Positions 25,896 through 33,922 of a stretch of DNA of 64,000 nt are shown here, piece by piece (the first letter of the stretch is position 1; each line of letters starts with the position of its first letter). Under the pieces are notes generated by a model. It was not told the DNA's origin, did no database searches, and saw only the letters and a program-made list of their open reading frames with translations. Made by a program: the position numbers and the translations under genes. Origin of the DNA: Mycolicibacterium litorale. GTDB taxonomy: Bacteria; Actinomycetota; Actinomycetes; Mycobacteriales; Mycobacteriaceae. The stretch is from contig NZ_AP022586.1 in assembly GCF_010731695.1 (NCBI RefSeq), positions 4,030,001 to 4,094,000 on the forward strand. Direction: 5' to 3'.

Positions 25896-26749
25896 CTCCA
25901 GAGCGCGCCGGTGATGACGTTCAGGGCCTCGAGCTGATCGCAGTAGTGGCCGGCGGAGGTCGCCGCCAGTGTGCACGTGACCGCCGTCGCCCCCATCTCG
26001 TCGAGTTCGCGGAGCCTGCGCGCGGCTTCCTCCGGATGCGCCGTCGGGTCGAGGGGCCCGACCGGCAGGACGATGTCGAAGCCCGGCGGGACATCCACCG
26101 CCGACAGCATCTCGGCGAGCGCCTCACCCCGCAACCCGAAAGGCATCCAGCCGTCGGCCAGTTCGACGGCCCGACGCAGCGAGCGCCGGGTCCGCCCACC
26201 CACCCAGATCGGCACGCGCGGTTGCACTGCGCACGGCTCGACGACCACGGAGTCGTAGCGGTAGAACTCGCCGTCGTAGGCCGGTCGATTCGTCGACAGG
26301 GAGGTGCGTAGCGCGCGCAGCGCATCGTCGGCGCGGCGGCCCCGGTCGTCGAACTCGGCCCCGAGGAGTTCGAACTCGGCCGCCAGGGACCCCACGCCTA
26401 CCCCGAGGGTCAGCCGGCCGCCGCTGACCCGGTCCAGGGTGCCGTACCGTTTCGCGATCTCCAACGGGTGGTGGTAGCCGAGCACGATCACGGAGGTCGC
26501 CAGCCGGATCCGCGAGGTGCTCGCCGCGAGGAATCCGAACGTGGCGAGGGGATCCCAGTACACGGCACCACGGGCCGCGGCGTCGGCGGCAGGGACGGCC
26601 ACATGCTCGGAACAGGTCAGATAGTCGAAGCCGAGGGCATCGGCCGTCTGTGCGATCGACCTCAGTTCGTCGATCCCCGCCTCGCGCTCCCACTCCGCAG
26701 CCACCCCGGGCACCTGGACGACCACTGGCGTGGACACACCGATTCGCAT
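25886..26749 (-). CDS. LLM-class F420- or flavin-dependent oxidoreductase
   Basis: Luciferase-like TIM-barrel protein of 287 residues. It begins MRIGVSTPVVVQVPGVA and shows CSEHVAVP, the ATSVIVLGYHHPLEIAKR segment, and GGRLTLGVGVG with a following WVGGRTRRSLRRAVELADGW, as in mycobacterial F420-dependent oxidoreductases. It probably uses F420H2 or FMNH2 to reduce or oxidise an intermediate. It is a separate minus-strand gene between the SDR and a secreted protein. Confidence 0.83.
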   Translation of the reverse strand: MRIGVSTPVVVQVPGVAAEWEREAGIDELRSIAQTADALGFDYLTCSEHVAVPAADAAARGAVYWDPLATFGFLAASTSRIRLATSVIVLGYHHPLEIAKRYGTLDRVSGGRLTLGVGVGSLAAEFELLGAEFDDRGRRADDALRALRTSLSTNRPAYDGEFYRYDSVVVEPCAVQPRVPIWVGGRTRRSLRRAVELADGWMPFGLRGEALAEMLSAVDVPPGFDIVLPVGPLDPTAHPEEAARRLRELDEMGATAVTCTLAATSAGHYCDQLEALNVITGALWSHM

Positions 26750-26759
26750 GCTGAGCTTT

Positions 26760-27194
26760 CTACAGGCGAACCAGGCGGAAGGGGTAGGTGAAGGTCCCGC
26801 CGGGGGCGCCGTCGCACCCGGTGGCGAAGGATGACGACAGGGTCCCCGAGCGGGTGACGTCGTCCCAGGTGTACACGTCGCGGGTCGGGATGACCGGCCC
26901 GTAATAGACGTTGCCGCAGCGTAATCCGTCGGGCACGTCCACGGTCATGGAGTAGCGCCCGTCGGCGAGGTGCGCGTCTGCCCGGAATGGGAACGCCTTC
27001 GCGACGGGCTGGGCGATCGCCTGCACCCGCAGACACTCGCCGGGGCACCGCGACACCGCCCACAGCCAGGTGTGGAAGTCATACCTGCCCTGGACCTGCA
27101 TCTCGAAATTGCCGTACGGCGTCTCGGCCTGCGCCGCAGGTGGCGACAGCACCGCGGTCAACGCCAACACGATGCCCAGCAGCGCGCTCCTCAC
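26760..27194 (-). CDS. Secreted protein of unknown function
   Basis: 144 residues from a GTG that overlaps the stop of the OYE gene as GTGA. A signal peptide is clear: VRSALLGIVLALTAVLSPP followed by AAQA and a cut before ETPYG. The mature protein has four cysteines (CPGEC, LRC, TGC) and ends TFTYPFRLVRL. The similar ending of the secreted protein at 33412 (ITMPFKLVKLS) suggests one mycobacterial family of small secreted beta proteins. A secreted protein coupled to a cytoplasmic reductase is odd and may just reflect gene packing. Confidence 0.75.
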   Translation of the reverse strand: MRSALLGIVLALTAVLSPPAAQAETPYGNFEMQVQGRYDFHTWLWAVSRCPGECLRVQAIAQPVAKAFPFRADAHLADGRYSMTVDVPDGLRCGNVYYGPVIPTRDVYTWDDVTRSGTLSSSFATGCDGAPGGTFTYPFRLVRL

Positions 27195-28408
27195 GCGTTC
27201 ACCACCGGTCCGTAACGCTGGTCCGGATCCAGTACGCAGTGCGTCTTGGCGAACACCGTCACCATGCACTTGTTGTTGTGGTTGCACAGGCTGCGTTTCG
27301 AGGGTTGCTCGCGAATCTGGTTGACCAGATCCGGTTCTCGCAGCAACGCGCGTCCCATGGCCACGAAACCGAAGCCTTCGCGCATCGCTTCCTGCATGTG
27401 GTCGCGGGTGGTGATGCCGCCGAGCAGGATCAGCGGTGTGTGTTCGACGACCGGGACGAACTGACGCGCCGAGTCGAGCATGTACATGTCGCGGTAGGGG
27501 AAGGTCCCGAGCACCCGCTTGCCGACCATCCGAACGCCGAGGTTCATCGGCGGCGGCATGACGGCGGCGAATTCGTCGACCGGGGTGTCTCCGCGGAACA
27601 GGTACATCGGTTTGAACACCGACGAGCCCTGGGTGAGTTCGATCGCGTCGAGGTGGCGGTCGGTGTCGAGGAGCTGGACCACGCGCAGCGATTCGCTCAG
27701 CGCGATCCCGCCCCGCTTACCGTCCTCCATGCTGAGTTTCGCGATGACGGCGATGCGGCGTCCGACGACCTCACGGACCCGTTGGGCGATCTGCCGGGCG
27801 AACCGGGCCCGGTTGTCGATGCTGCCGCCGTACTCATCTTTGCGCCGGTTCATCAGCGGACTCAGGAACGAACTCGGCAGGTAGAGATGGCCGAGGTGCA
27901 GTTCGACCGCGTCGAACCCGGCGTCGGCGGCCACTTGTGCGGCAGCGCCGAATTGGTCGACGACAGTGCGGATCTCGTCGCGGGTGATCGGGCGGCAGTA
28001 GTCGAAGGACTGGGGATTGACGAACCGGCTGGGCGCCTTCGGGGTGACCTTGTTGACCTTGCGGGTGGCGACGACGCCGCCGTGACCGAGTTGCGCGGAG
28101 ACCGCCGCTCCGGCCTCGTGGACGGTGTCGGCGAGTTTGCGCAGCCCCGGCACCGCACGCGGGCTCATCAGGATCTGGCCGGGTGCGCTGGCGGCGTCGT
28201 CGGCCACGGTGCAGTACGCGACGGTGGTCATGCCGACTCCGCCGTCGGCGAAGCGTTTGTGGAAGTCGATCAGATCGTCGGTGACCAGGCCGTCCGGGGA
28301 CCGTCCCTCCGATGTGGCGGCCTTGATGATGCGGTTGCGCAGATGGACGGGACCGAGCATCGCCGGCTGCAGCGGGTCGACACCCGACATCGTCACTTCA
28401 CGGCCCAT
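27191..28408 (-). CDS. Old-yellow-enzyme family NADH:flavin oxidoreductase
   Basis: FMN-dependent TIM-barrel protein of 405 residues. It opens with LGPVHLRNRIIKAATSEGR, the OYE phosphate and ring contact region, and has DAGFDAVELHLGHLYLPSSF, DEYGGSIDNRARF and a C-terminal GGITTRDHMQEAMREGFGF. Only the OYE-like barrel is present; the dienoyl-CoA reductase iron-sulfur and second flavin domains are absent, so it is a short alkene or enone reductase type. The ATG at 28408 is chosen because it lies 41 bp from the shared motif. An internal ATG at 28390 is the alternative. A TAGAAC hexamer is about 10 bp upstream. Confidence 0.85.
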   Translation of the reverse strand: MGREVTMSGVDPLQPAMLGPVHLRNRIIKAATSEGRSPDGLVTDDLIDFHKRFADGGVGMTTVAYCTVADDAASAPGQILMSPRAVPGLRKLADTVHEAGAAVSAQLGHGGVVATRKVNKVTPKAPSRFVNPQSFDYCRPITRDEIRTVVDQFGAAAQVAADAGFDAVELHLGHLYLPSSFLSPLMNRRKDEYGGSIDNRARFARQIAQRVREVVGRRIAVIAKLSMEDGKRGGIALSESLRVVQLLDTDRHLDAIELTQGSSVFKPMYLFRGDTPVDEFAAVMPPPMNLGVRMVGKRVLGTFPYRDMYMLDSARQFVPVVEHTPLILLGGITTRDHMQEAMREGFGFVAMGRALLREPDLVNQIREQPSKRSLCNHNNKCMVTVFAKTHCVLDPDQRYGPVVNA

Positions 28409-28449
28409 GCGTCGGTTCTAACAGCGGGGCGCGGGCAAGGCGGGTCGTC

Positions 28450-28467
28450 CGTCCGCTCACCGGAACA
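28450..28467 (-). promoter_or_regulatory. Shared 18-bp element upstream of the OYE gene
   Basis: On the minus strand TGTTCCGGTGAGCGGACG matches 16 of 18 positions of the exact copies at 6863 and 23304. The two changes are at symmetrical positions (C to G on each side of the TGA centre), which fits a palindromic protein-binding site. It ends 41 bp before the start at 28408. Confidence 0.6.
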
Positions 28468-28472
28468 GCGCA

Positions 28473-29138
28473 CTACTCGGCTTCTTCGGCCCGGACCCTG
28501 CGCTCGATCTCGTACCAGTAGTCCTTGGCCAGCGACGGCTGGCCGTCCTCGCTGCCTGCGGAGGATTCGGCGAAGGACTCCGCGGCGGCGTCGAGGTCCT
28601 TGATCACGCTCAGGGCCAGCTCGCGTTCCGCGGCGTAGTAGCGTTCCGCCCACTGCAGCGCCACGCGGCCGTAGGCCCAGGCCGGTTCGGCCTCGGCCCA
28701 CCGGGCCTCGGTGGCGGCTTCCCGCTGCATGCGGTCGGCGTAGGCGACGTGTTCCTGCATGATCTCCTTGAGCCGACGCGGGTTCGTCAGATGCCCGAAG
28801 GTCACCCGCAGGAGCGGGTTGTGCTTGAGCTGCGGTGGATCCACCGGCCCCTCGTCGGCCCAATCGCTCAGTGCGTCCAGACCCGCCTTGGTGATCTTGT
28901 AGAGCCGTTTGCTGCGTGCGCCACCGTCGGTTTCGACCCTCGACGTCACCAAGCCGATGTTCTCGAGTTTCTTGAGTTCGGTGTAGATCTGGCTGTATGC
29001 GGGGCTGCCGTAGAAGAAGCGCAGGCTCCATTCGGTCCACTTCTTCATGTCGTACCCGGTCAGTTCGTCCTGGTACGACAGCACGCCGAGCAGGGCCCAA
29101 CCGGTTGCGGTCACGTTCGGGCCGTCGGCGGATTTCAT
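28473..29138 (-). CDS. PadR-family transcriptional regulator
   Basis: 221 residues. The N-terminal winged helix (about 10-95) has the PadR hallmarks ALLGVLSYQDELTGYDMKKW, SPAYSQIYTELKKLENIGLV and RLYKITKAGLDALSDW. The C-terminal half is a helical Vir_act_alpha dimerisation domain. PadR proteins are usually repressors lifted by small aromatic or lipid ligands. Its own start lies 40 bp from a copy of the shared 18-bp element, and the OYE gene downstream has another, so it is the obvious local candidate for the regulator, although typical PadR operators (ATGT-N8-ACAT) differ from this motif. Confidence 0.85.
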   Translation of the reverse strand: MKSADGPNVTATGWALLGVLSYQDELTGYDMKKWTEWSLRFFYGSPAYSQIYTELKKLENIGLVTSRVETDGGARSKRLYKITKAGLDALSDWADEGPVDPPQLKHNPLLRVTFGHLTNPRRLKEIMQEHVAYADRMQREAATEARWAEAEPAWAYGRVALQWAERYYAAERELALSVIKDLDAAAESFAESSAGSEDGQPSLAKDYWYEIERRVRAEEAE

Positions 29139-29178
29139 CCCCTCAGGGTATCAACGGGCCGTGACCAGCGGCTTCGCG

Positions 29179-29196
29179 TGAACCACTGATCGGGAC
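29179..29196. promoter_or_regulatory. Shared 18-bp element between the padR-type gene and a KstD-like gene
   Basis: TGAACCACTGATCGGGAC keeps the CTGA centre and CGG right half of the consensus. It lies 40 bp from the PadR start at 29138 and 42 bp from the flavoprotein start at 29239, exactly as at 23304-23321. Confidence 0.5.
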
Positions 29197-29238
29197 CGAT
29201 GCTTGCCCGCCGGGCCACCGCCGGGGCAAGGTGAGCCC

Positions 29239-30783
29239 ATGTCTGCATTCGACGAAGAGGTCGATGTTGTCGTCGTCGGCTCCGGCGGCGGCGTCGCGGG
29301 CGCCTACACCGCGGCCCGCGAAGGCCTGTCCGTGGCGCTCGTGGAGGCGACCGACCGCTTCGGCGGGACGACCGCGTACTCCGGCGGCGGCGGCATGTGG
29401 TTCCCGTGCCACCCGGTGGGCCGTCGAGCCGGGCTCGACGACACCCCGGAGGATGCGCTCGCCTACTTCCATCGTGTCGTCGGCGATCGGACGCCCTACG
29501 ATCTGCAGCGGACCTACGTCCTGGGCGGTGCCCGACTCGTCGAATACCTCGAAGAGGACGACTGCTTCCGGTTCGCCGAACTGCCCTGGCCCGACTACTA
29601 CGGCGCCGTCGAACATGCCCGCGCCGACGGCCGCCGCCACATCGTGCCGGTGCCGCTGCCGGCCGCCGACCTCGGACCGGTGGCCGCGCAGATCCGCGGG
29701 CCGCTCGACACCGAGCGGCTCGGACATCCGGCCCCCGATCTGCTGACCGGTGGACGCGCGCTGATCGGCAGGTTCCTCGCCGCACTCGCCCGGTTCCCGC
29801 ACGCGCGGGCGTATCTGGGCGCACCTCTGGTCGACCTCATCGACGTCGACCGCGCGGTCGTCGGTGCGGTGGTCAACCGCGACGGCCGGGATGTCAGGAT
29901 CCGCGCGCGCCGAGGCGTCCTGCTCGCTGCCGGTGGATTCGAGCAGAATCCCGAGATGCGCCAGAAGTGGGGTGTCCCCGGCAGATCCGAGGACAGCATG
30001 GGGTGCCCCGGCAACACCGGTATCCCCCACCGGGCGGCGATCCGGCTCGGCGCCGACACCGACCTGATGGACCAGGCGTGGTGGTCACCCGGCCTGGTCC
30101 ATCCCGACGGCCGTTCGGCGTTCGCCCTCTGGTTCACCGGCGGCATCTTCGTCAACCAGCGCGGGGAGCGCTTCGTCAACGAGTCCGCGCCGTACGACCG
30201 GCTCGGTCGCGCCGTCTTGAGCGAGATCGACTCGGGGGCGATGACGCTGCCGTTCTGGATGATCTACGACGACCGCGAGGGGACCGTGCCCCCGGTCAAG
30301 GCCACCAACGTCTCGATGGTCGACACCGCGCGGTACGAGGACGCGGGACTGTGGCACACCGCGGAGACGCTCGACGCCCTCGCGCATCTGATCGGTGTGC
30401 CGTCGGAGGCGTTGGCCGCCACGGTCACCCGCTACAACGCGATGGTCGCCGACGGACACGACACCGACTTCGGCCGGGGCGACGAACCGTACGATCGGGC
30501 GTTCTCCGCGGGCAAGCTCCCCATGGTGCCGATCGACCGGCCCCCGTTCCACGCCGCCGCTTTCGGGGTGTCCGACCTGGGCACCAAGGGCGGACTGCGC
30601 ACCGACACGAGCGCCCGCGTCCTGGACACCGCAGGCCGGCCCATCGCCGGTCTCTACGCCGCGGGCAACACCATGGCCGCCGTGAGCGGCACGACCTACC
30701 CCGGTGGCGGCAACCCGATCGGCGCGTCCCTGCTGTTCAGCCATCTCGCCGCGCTGGACATGGCCGGGGCGGGGCCGCGGTGA
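29239..30783 (+). CDS. KstD-like FAD-dependent dehydrogenase
   Basis: 514 residues. FAD motif VVVGSGGGVAGAYTAAREGL, substrate-domain start GGTTAYSGGGGMWFP, RFVNESAPYDRLG and C-terminal GNTMAAVSGTTYPGGGNPIG. This is a KstD/delta-1 dehydrogenase family member, distinct from those at 11211 and 23364. The ATG at 29239 fits both the N-terminal motif and the 42-bp spacing. Its stop overlaps the thioesterase start as GTGA. The coupling to a thioesterase suggests that the pathway handles CoA esters. Confidence 0.86.
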   Translation: MSAFDEEVDVVVVGSGGGVAGAYTAAREGLSVALVEATDRFGGTTAYSGGGGMWFPCHPVGRRAGLDDTPEDALAYFHRVVGDRTPYDLQRTYVLGGARLVEYLEEDDCFRFAELPWPDYYGAVEHARADGRRHIVPVPLPAADLGPVAAQIRGPLDTERLGHPAPDLLTGGRALIGRFLAALARFPHARAYLGAPLVDLIDVDRAVVGAVVNRDGRDVRIRARRGVLLAAGGFEQNPEMRQKWGVPGRSEDSMGCPGNTGIPHRAAIRLGADTDLMDQAWWSPGLVHPDGRSAFALWFTGGIFVNQRGERFVNESAPYDRLGRAVLSEIDSGAMTLPFWMIYDDREGTVPPVKATNVSMVDTARYEDAGLWHTAETLDALAHLIGVPSEALAATVTRYNAMVADGHDTDFGRGDEPYDRAFSAGKLPMVPIDRPPFHAAAFGVSDLGTKGGLRTDTSARVLDTAGRPIAGLYAAGNTMAAVSGTTYPGGGNPIGASLLFSHLAALDMAGAGPR

Positions 30784-31361
30784 GCGATCCGCACGAACCG
30801 CTCACCGAATCCGTGCGGTCGTTGATCGACGCCGTCATCCGCACCGAAGTGGACTCTGACCAGATCGCCGCCGCGCACACCCATGTCACCGCGGCGCTGG
30901 AGATACTCGGCGCACAGTTGATGCCGGGTTCGTTCGGCGTTCGTGTGACGCCCGACGGATCCAGCGAACCGTGCGGCAACGTGCTGATCGGGCAGCGGAA
31001 CGCGATCGCTCCACCGCTGACCGTCGACCGCGACGCCGACGGATTGGTCAGCACCGAGGTCGACCTCGGTGCTGCGTACGAAGGACCCGTCGGACACGTC
31101 CACGGCGGGGTGTGCTCGCTGATCCTCGATCACCTGCTCGGGGCCACCGCGCACCGGCCGGACGGGCCCGCGTTCACCGGCACCCTGCAGTTGCGATACG
31201 TCCGGCCGACGCCCCTTGGCCGGCTGCGCGCAGAAGCGTGGGTGGAGCATGAGGACGGACGCAAGACCTATGCGCGCGGGCGCATCCTGTGCGCGGGCCA
31301 GACCACCGTGGAGGCCCAGGGCGTGTTCATCCGACCGAAAGCGCACCGACCAGCCGGCTAG
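30780..31361 (+). CDS. Hotdog-fold thioesterase (PaaI-like)
   Basis: 193 residues from the GTG overlapping the previous stop. The hotdog core has GHVHGGVCSLILDHLLG, in which the HGG followed by an acidic residue (Asp) is the usual PaaI-type active-site arrangement, then FTGTLQLRYVRPTPLG and a final strand. An N-terminal helical region of about 90 residues precedes it. It would release an acid from an acyl-CoA or aryl-CoA. The stop overlaps convergently with the first Mce-associated gene. Confidence 0.82.
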   Translation: MSDPHEPLTESVRSLIDAVIRTEVDSDQIAAAHTHVTAALEILGAQLMPGSFGVRVTPDGSSEPCGNVLIGQRNAIAPPLTVDRDADGLVSTEVDLGAAYEGPVGHVHGGVCSLILDHLLGATAHRPDGPAFTGTLQLRYVRPTPLGRLRAEAWVEHEDGRKTYARGRILCAGQTTVEAQGVFIRPKAHRPAG

Positions 31362-31864
31362 ATCGGGTCGAACGCCGAGATGAGCCAGTGCCCATCGACT
31401 TTCGCCAGGCTGACCATGACGCTGCTTGCGCTCTGCGAGGCGTCCGGACGGTCCCGGCTCGTCGTCGTCTGGTTCACGAAGACCAGCACTTTCGCGGTGT
31501 CGGGGTGGATCTCGGCTTCCGCTGCCCGAACGACCGACGCCTCGGTGGCCACCGCTCGGTCCTTCGCCGCTGGGAGCAGGATCTCGTCGCTGAACTTGCC
31601 GTAGTAGTTCAGGAATTCGCCTGTCAGATGGGCTTTCGCCGACGCGAGATCGGCGTCGACGGTGTCGGGTTTGTAGGTGAGCAGCGCGACGGTGCCCTCC
31701 GACGCGGCCCGCACCGCCGACGAGGCTGCGGTGGCGTCGGTCTGCACATCGGTCCGGTACTGAGTCACATAGAGGATGACGGCCGATCCGACCGACGCCG
31801 CGGCGACCAGGACGGGCACGATCAGGCGCCAACGGGCCGACCGGATCCTGCTGCCAACGCTCAC
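31358..31864 (-). CDS. Mce-associated membrane protein
   Basis: 168 residues. A short basic N-terminus, one transmembrane helix (about 13-34, WRLIVPVLVAAASVGSAVIL) and an extracytoplasmic SnoaL/NTF2-like domain with NYYGKFSDEILLPAAKD and VFVNQTTTSRD. This is the build of the Mam proteins encoded beside mce operons, thought to stabilise Mce transporters. The GTG start overlaps the stop of the next Mam gene by 4 bp. Confidence 0.85.
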   Translation of the reverse strand: MSVGSRIRSARWRLIVPVLVAAASVGSAVILYVTQYRTDVQTDATAASSAVRAASEGTVALLTYKPDTVDADLASAKAHLTGEFLNYYGKFSDEILLPAAKDRAVATEASVVRAAEAEIHPDTAKVLVFVNQTTTSRDRPDASQSASSVMVSLAKVDGHWLISAFDPI

Positions 31865-32499
31865 GGCACGAACTCCATCTTCGACATCTTGAGTTGTCCT
31901 GCGTCCCTGACGATGTCGACGCTAAGCCGCCATGATCGGGGTTGTCTGTCGGCGCCTGCGGCGTTGGTGACCGTCGACGTCGCGGTGACGAGGACCGTCG
32001 CCGAATCGTTCGTCATGGATTCCACGGCGGCGGCCTTGACCTTCACGTCCGTGACGACCTTGCCGTCCTGTGCGAGTCTGACGAAATCCTCGGAGGCAAC
32101 CTTGAACTCTTCATGGAACTGGCCCGTCGAGTTGTCGAGGATCTGCTTCACGCTCTCCTCGGCCTTCGCGGCATCGATCGACATGAGCGTGAACGCAATC
32201 TGCCGCGCCGCGGCCGCGAACTCGACCGACTGCTGGTGTTGGCCGGCCGCTTCACGATGGTGCCACGCCATGTAACCGCTCGCTGCCAGTGACGCGGCGG
32301 TGACGAGCACGGCGAGACTCGCGACGACGGCGCTCCACCCGGGACGGCGAAACCTGCGTCGTGCGGGCGTCGAGGCGTCGGCGCGCATCCGCTCCGCGCG
32401 GGTATGCGCTGCTTGCGCGAGTGCCTGCGCCGCTTCGACTTCGGCGTCTTCGGCGTCCGCTTCTTCGGCGAGTGCGCGGTCTTCGATGGTGTCACTCAC
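31861..32499 (-). CDS. Mce-associated membrane protein
   Basis: 212 residues with an acidic, alanine-rich cytoplasmic coiled coil (residues 1-45), a transmembrane helix (about 55-77, SAVVASLAVLVTAASLAASG) and a Mam-type external domain (QFHEEFKVASEDFVRLAQDG, then VLVTATSTVTN). It is coupled to the downstream Mam gene. Together with the two secreted proteins upstream it forms a small minus-strand unit. Confidence 0.85.
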   Translation of the reverse strand: MSDTIEDRALAEEADAEDAEVEAAQALAQAAHTRAERMRADASTPARRRFRRPGWSAVVASLAVLVTAASLAASGYMAWHHREAAGQHQQSVEFAAAARQIAFTLMSIDAAKAEESVKQILDNSTGQFHEEFKVASEDFVRLAQDGKVVTDVKVKAAAVESMTNDSATVLVTATSTVTNAAGADRQPRSWRLSVDIVRDAGQLKMSKMEFVP

Positions 32500-32502
32500 G
32501 GG

Positions 32503-32910
32503 TCACCAACTCCTCAGTGAACAGAGGGCGCCCTTGGGGCCCGAATGGGTGGAGACGACCACGCCGTCGACGGCGAGTTCACAGCGGAAGTTCGGCCGGT
32601 CGGAGCCGACGCCGCTGGTGGCGGTGACCATCGCCCAGCGGTCCGGTTCCACGAGGGTGGCCTCGAAGACCCACGGACGGCCCGGCTCGAGGACGACCTC
32701 CGCCTTCGGGCTGAACCGATAGGGGTTGTGGCTGTAGTCGGCCCACGTCAGCGGATCGACTGCGCGGTAGTAGATGTCGGCCTTGGTCGGTTGGTCGGCG
32801 GTGACGGTGTAGCGGACGTGATGAGGCACAGGCCCCTGCGCGGCGGTCTGCGGTGCCGTGCCGAGGAGCACGGCCGCGACCGCGGCCCATGTCAGCGCCG
32901 TGCGACTCAC
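32503..32910 (-). CDS. Secreted MmpS-like protein
   Basis: 135 residues. The signal peptide is TALTWAAVAAVLLGTAPQTA followed by AQG. The mature part is strand-rich: HVRYTVTADQPTKADIYYRA, then DPLTWADYSHNPY, PGRPWVFEATL and WAMVTATSG, with one cysteine pair. The fold and spacing resemble MmpS-type and other mycobacterial secreted immunoglobulin-like proteins. It ends 3 bp before the Mam gene start, so it is part of that unit. Confidence 0.75.
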   Translation of the reverse strand: MSRTALTWAAVAAVLLGTAPQTAAQGPVPHHVRYTVTADQPTKADIYYRAVDPLTWADYSHNPYRFSPKAEVVLEPGRPWVFEATLVEPDRWAMVTATSGVGSDRPNFRCELAVDGVVVSTHSGPKGALCSLRSW

Positions 32911-33287
32911 GCGTTGTCTCCACGCACCCAGAGGCTCTCACCGCTGGCGGCCACGCAACTGAGGAACAACCCGTCAGGTGCCTGTGCCACCGAATTCTCG
33001 AAGCCCGTGCAGTTGGTGTTCTCCACCCGGATGCCCTCCATGGGCGGTGAGCGGAAATACCGCGGCGCGTATCGGCGTGGTGAACCACAGAACACCAGCC
33101 GCCCCCAGTTCGTGGTGCCGAACACGTAGTGGCTGGTGTCGGCGCACGAAGCGCCGAGTGTCACGTTGCCGGCAATACCCGGAACGCAGCTGGGGTCCTC
33201 ACATCCCAGCGGGTCCGCACCGGCCGGTGCGGCGGCCAGAACCGCCGCGGCGAGCACCATGGGGACGGCTGGGACGGTCGTGCGCAC
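32907..33287 (-). CDS. Secreted cysteine-rich protein
   Basis: 126 residues from a GTG at 33287. Signal peptide VPAVPMVLAAAVLAAAPAGA with a cut before DPLGC. Six cysteines in the mature protein (CEDPSC, ASC, FC, NC, SC) imply three disulfides. No family is recognised with certainty; a resemblance to mycobacterial DUF6636-type proteins is possible. Its stop overlaps the next gene start by 4 bp. Confidence 0.7.
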   Translation of the reverse strand: MRTTVPAVPMVLAAAVLAAAPAGADPLGCEDPSCVPGIAGNVTLGASCADTSHYVFGTTNWGRLVFCGSPRRYAPRYFRSPPMEGIRVENTNCTGFENSVAQAPDGLFLSCVAASGESLWVRGDNA

Positions 33288-33411
33288 CGGCCCACTGTGA
33301 CATTCGTGACGGCGACTGTGCGCCGATCGTCCCGCTCAGCGGCCGATGCGGCGCCGAGGTCGCCCTGGCCGCTGTTAGCGTCACGCATCGACGAGTGCTG
33401 AGGAGAGAGCC

Positions 33412-33921
33412 TTGCGGGTGTTGGGCATGGTCACCACGGTCGGCGCGCTGGCAGCTGCCGCGAGCCTCACACATCCACCGACCGCCTCCGCGAACCCGGA
33501 ATGGGGTCTCAACGGCACCTATTCCGCCACGTCGAACGGCGAGTGGGCCAAGAAGAACGAGGTCTTCCGCGACGAAGTGACCGTCCGGGCCACCTGGACG
33601 ATCGACACCGTGTGCAGCTACCCCACCGACTGCACCGGCACGGTGCGCAGTGACCAGGGCTGGGAAGCACCGATCTACAAGAAGGGCGGCATCTGGTACG
33701 TCAAGCACGTCGTGCCGCGCTGGGAGCCCTGCCCGGACGGTACGGCGGCCGACGGACTACAGGTGTTCCGGTTCGTACCCGTGGTACCCGACGGCAGCAT
33801 GACCGACCCGGCCTCCACGACGCTGGTCGGTGAAGACCAGACGACCGGCCCCAGCGGTGCCTGCGGTATCAGCAGGCCGCTGTTCATCACCATGCCGTTC
33901 AAACTGGTCAAGCTGAGCTGA
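33412..33921 (+). CDS. Secreted protein on the opposite strand between mce and mam genes
   Basis: 169 residues from a TTG at 33412 preceded by GAGGAGAG. The signal peptide covers about 25 residues and ends PTASA before NPEWG. The mature protein has WGLNGTYSATSNGEW, CSYPTDCTG, an EPCPDGTAADG loop and the end FITMPFKLVKLS. This type of secreted mycobacterial protein has no known function. It is convergent with mceF, which is unusual because mam genes normally continue the mce operon directly. Confidence 0.75.
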   Translation: MRVLGMVTTVGALAAAASLTHPPTASANPEWGLNGTYSATSNGEWAKKNEVFRDEVTVRATWTIDTVCSYPTDCTGTVRSDQGWEAPIYKKGGIWYVKHVVPRWEPCPDGTAADGLQVFRFVPVVPDGSMTDPASTTLVGEDQTTGPSGACGISRPLFITMPFKLVKLS

Positions 33922-33922
33922 C

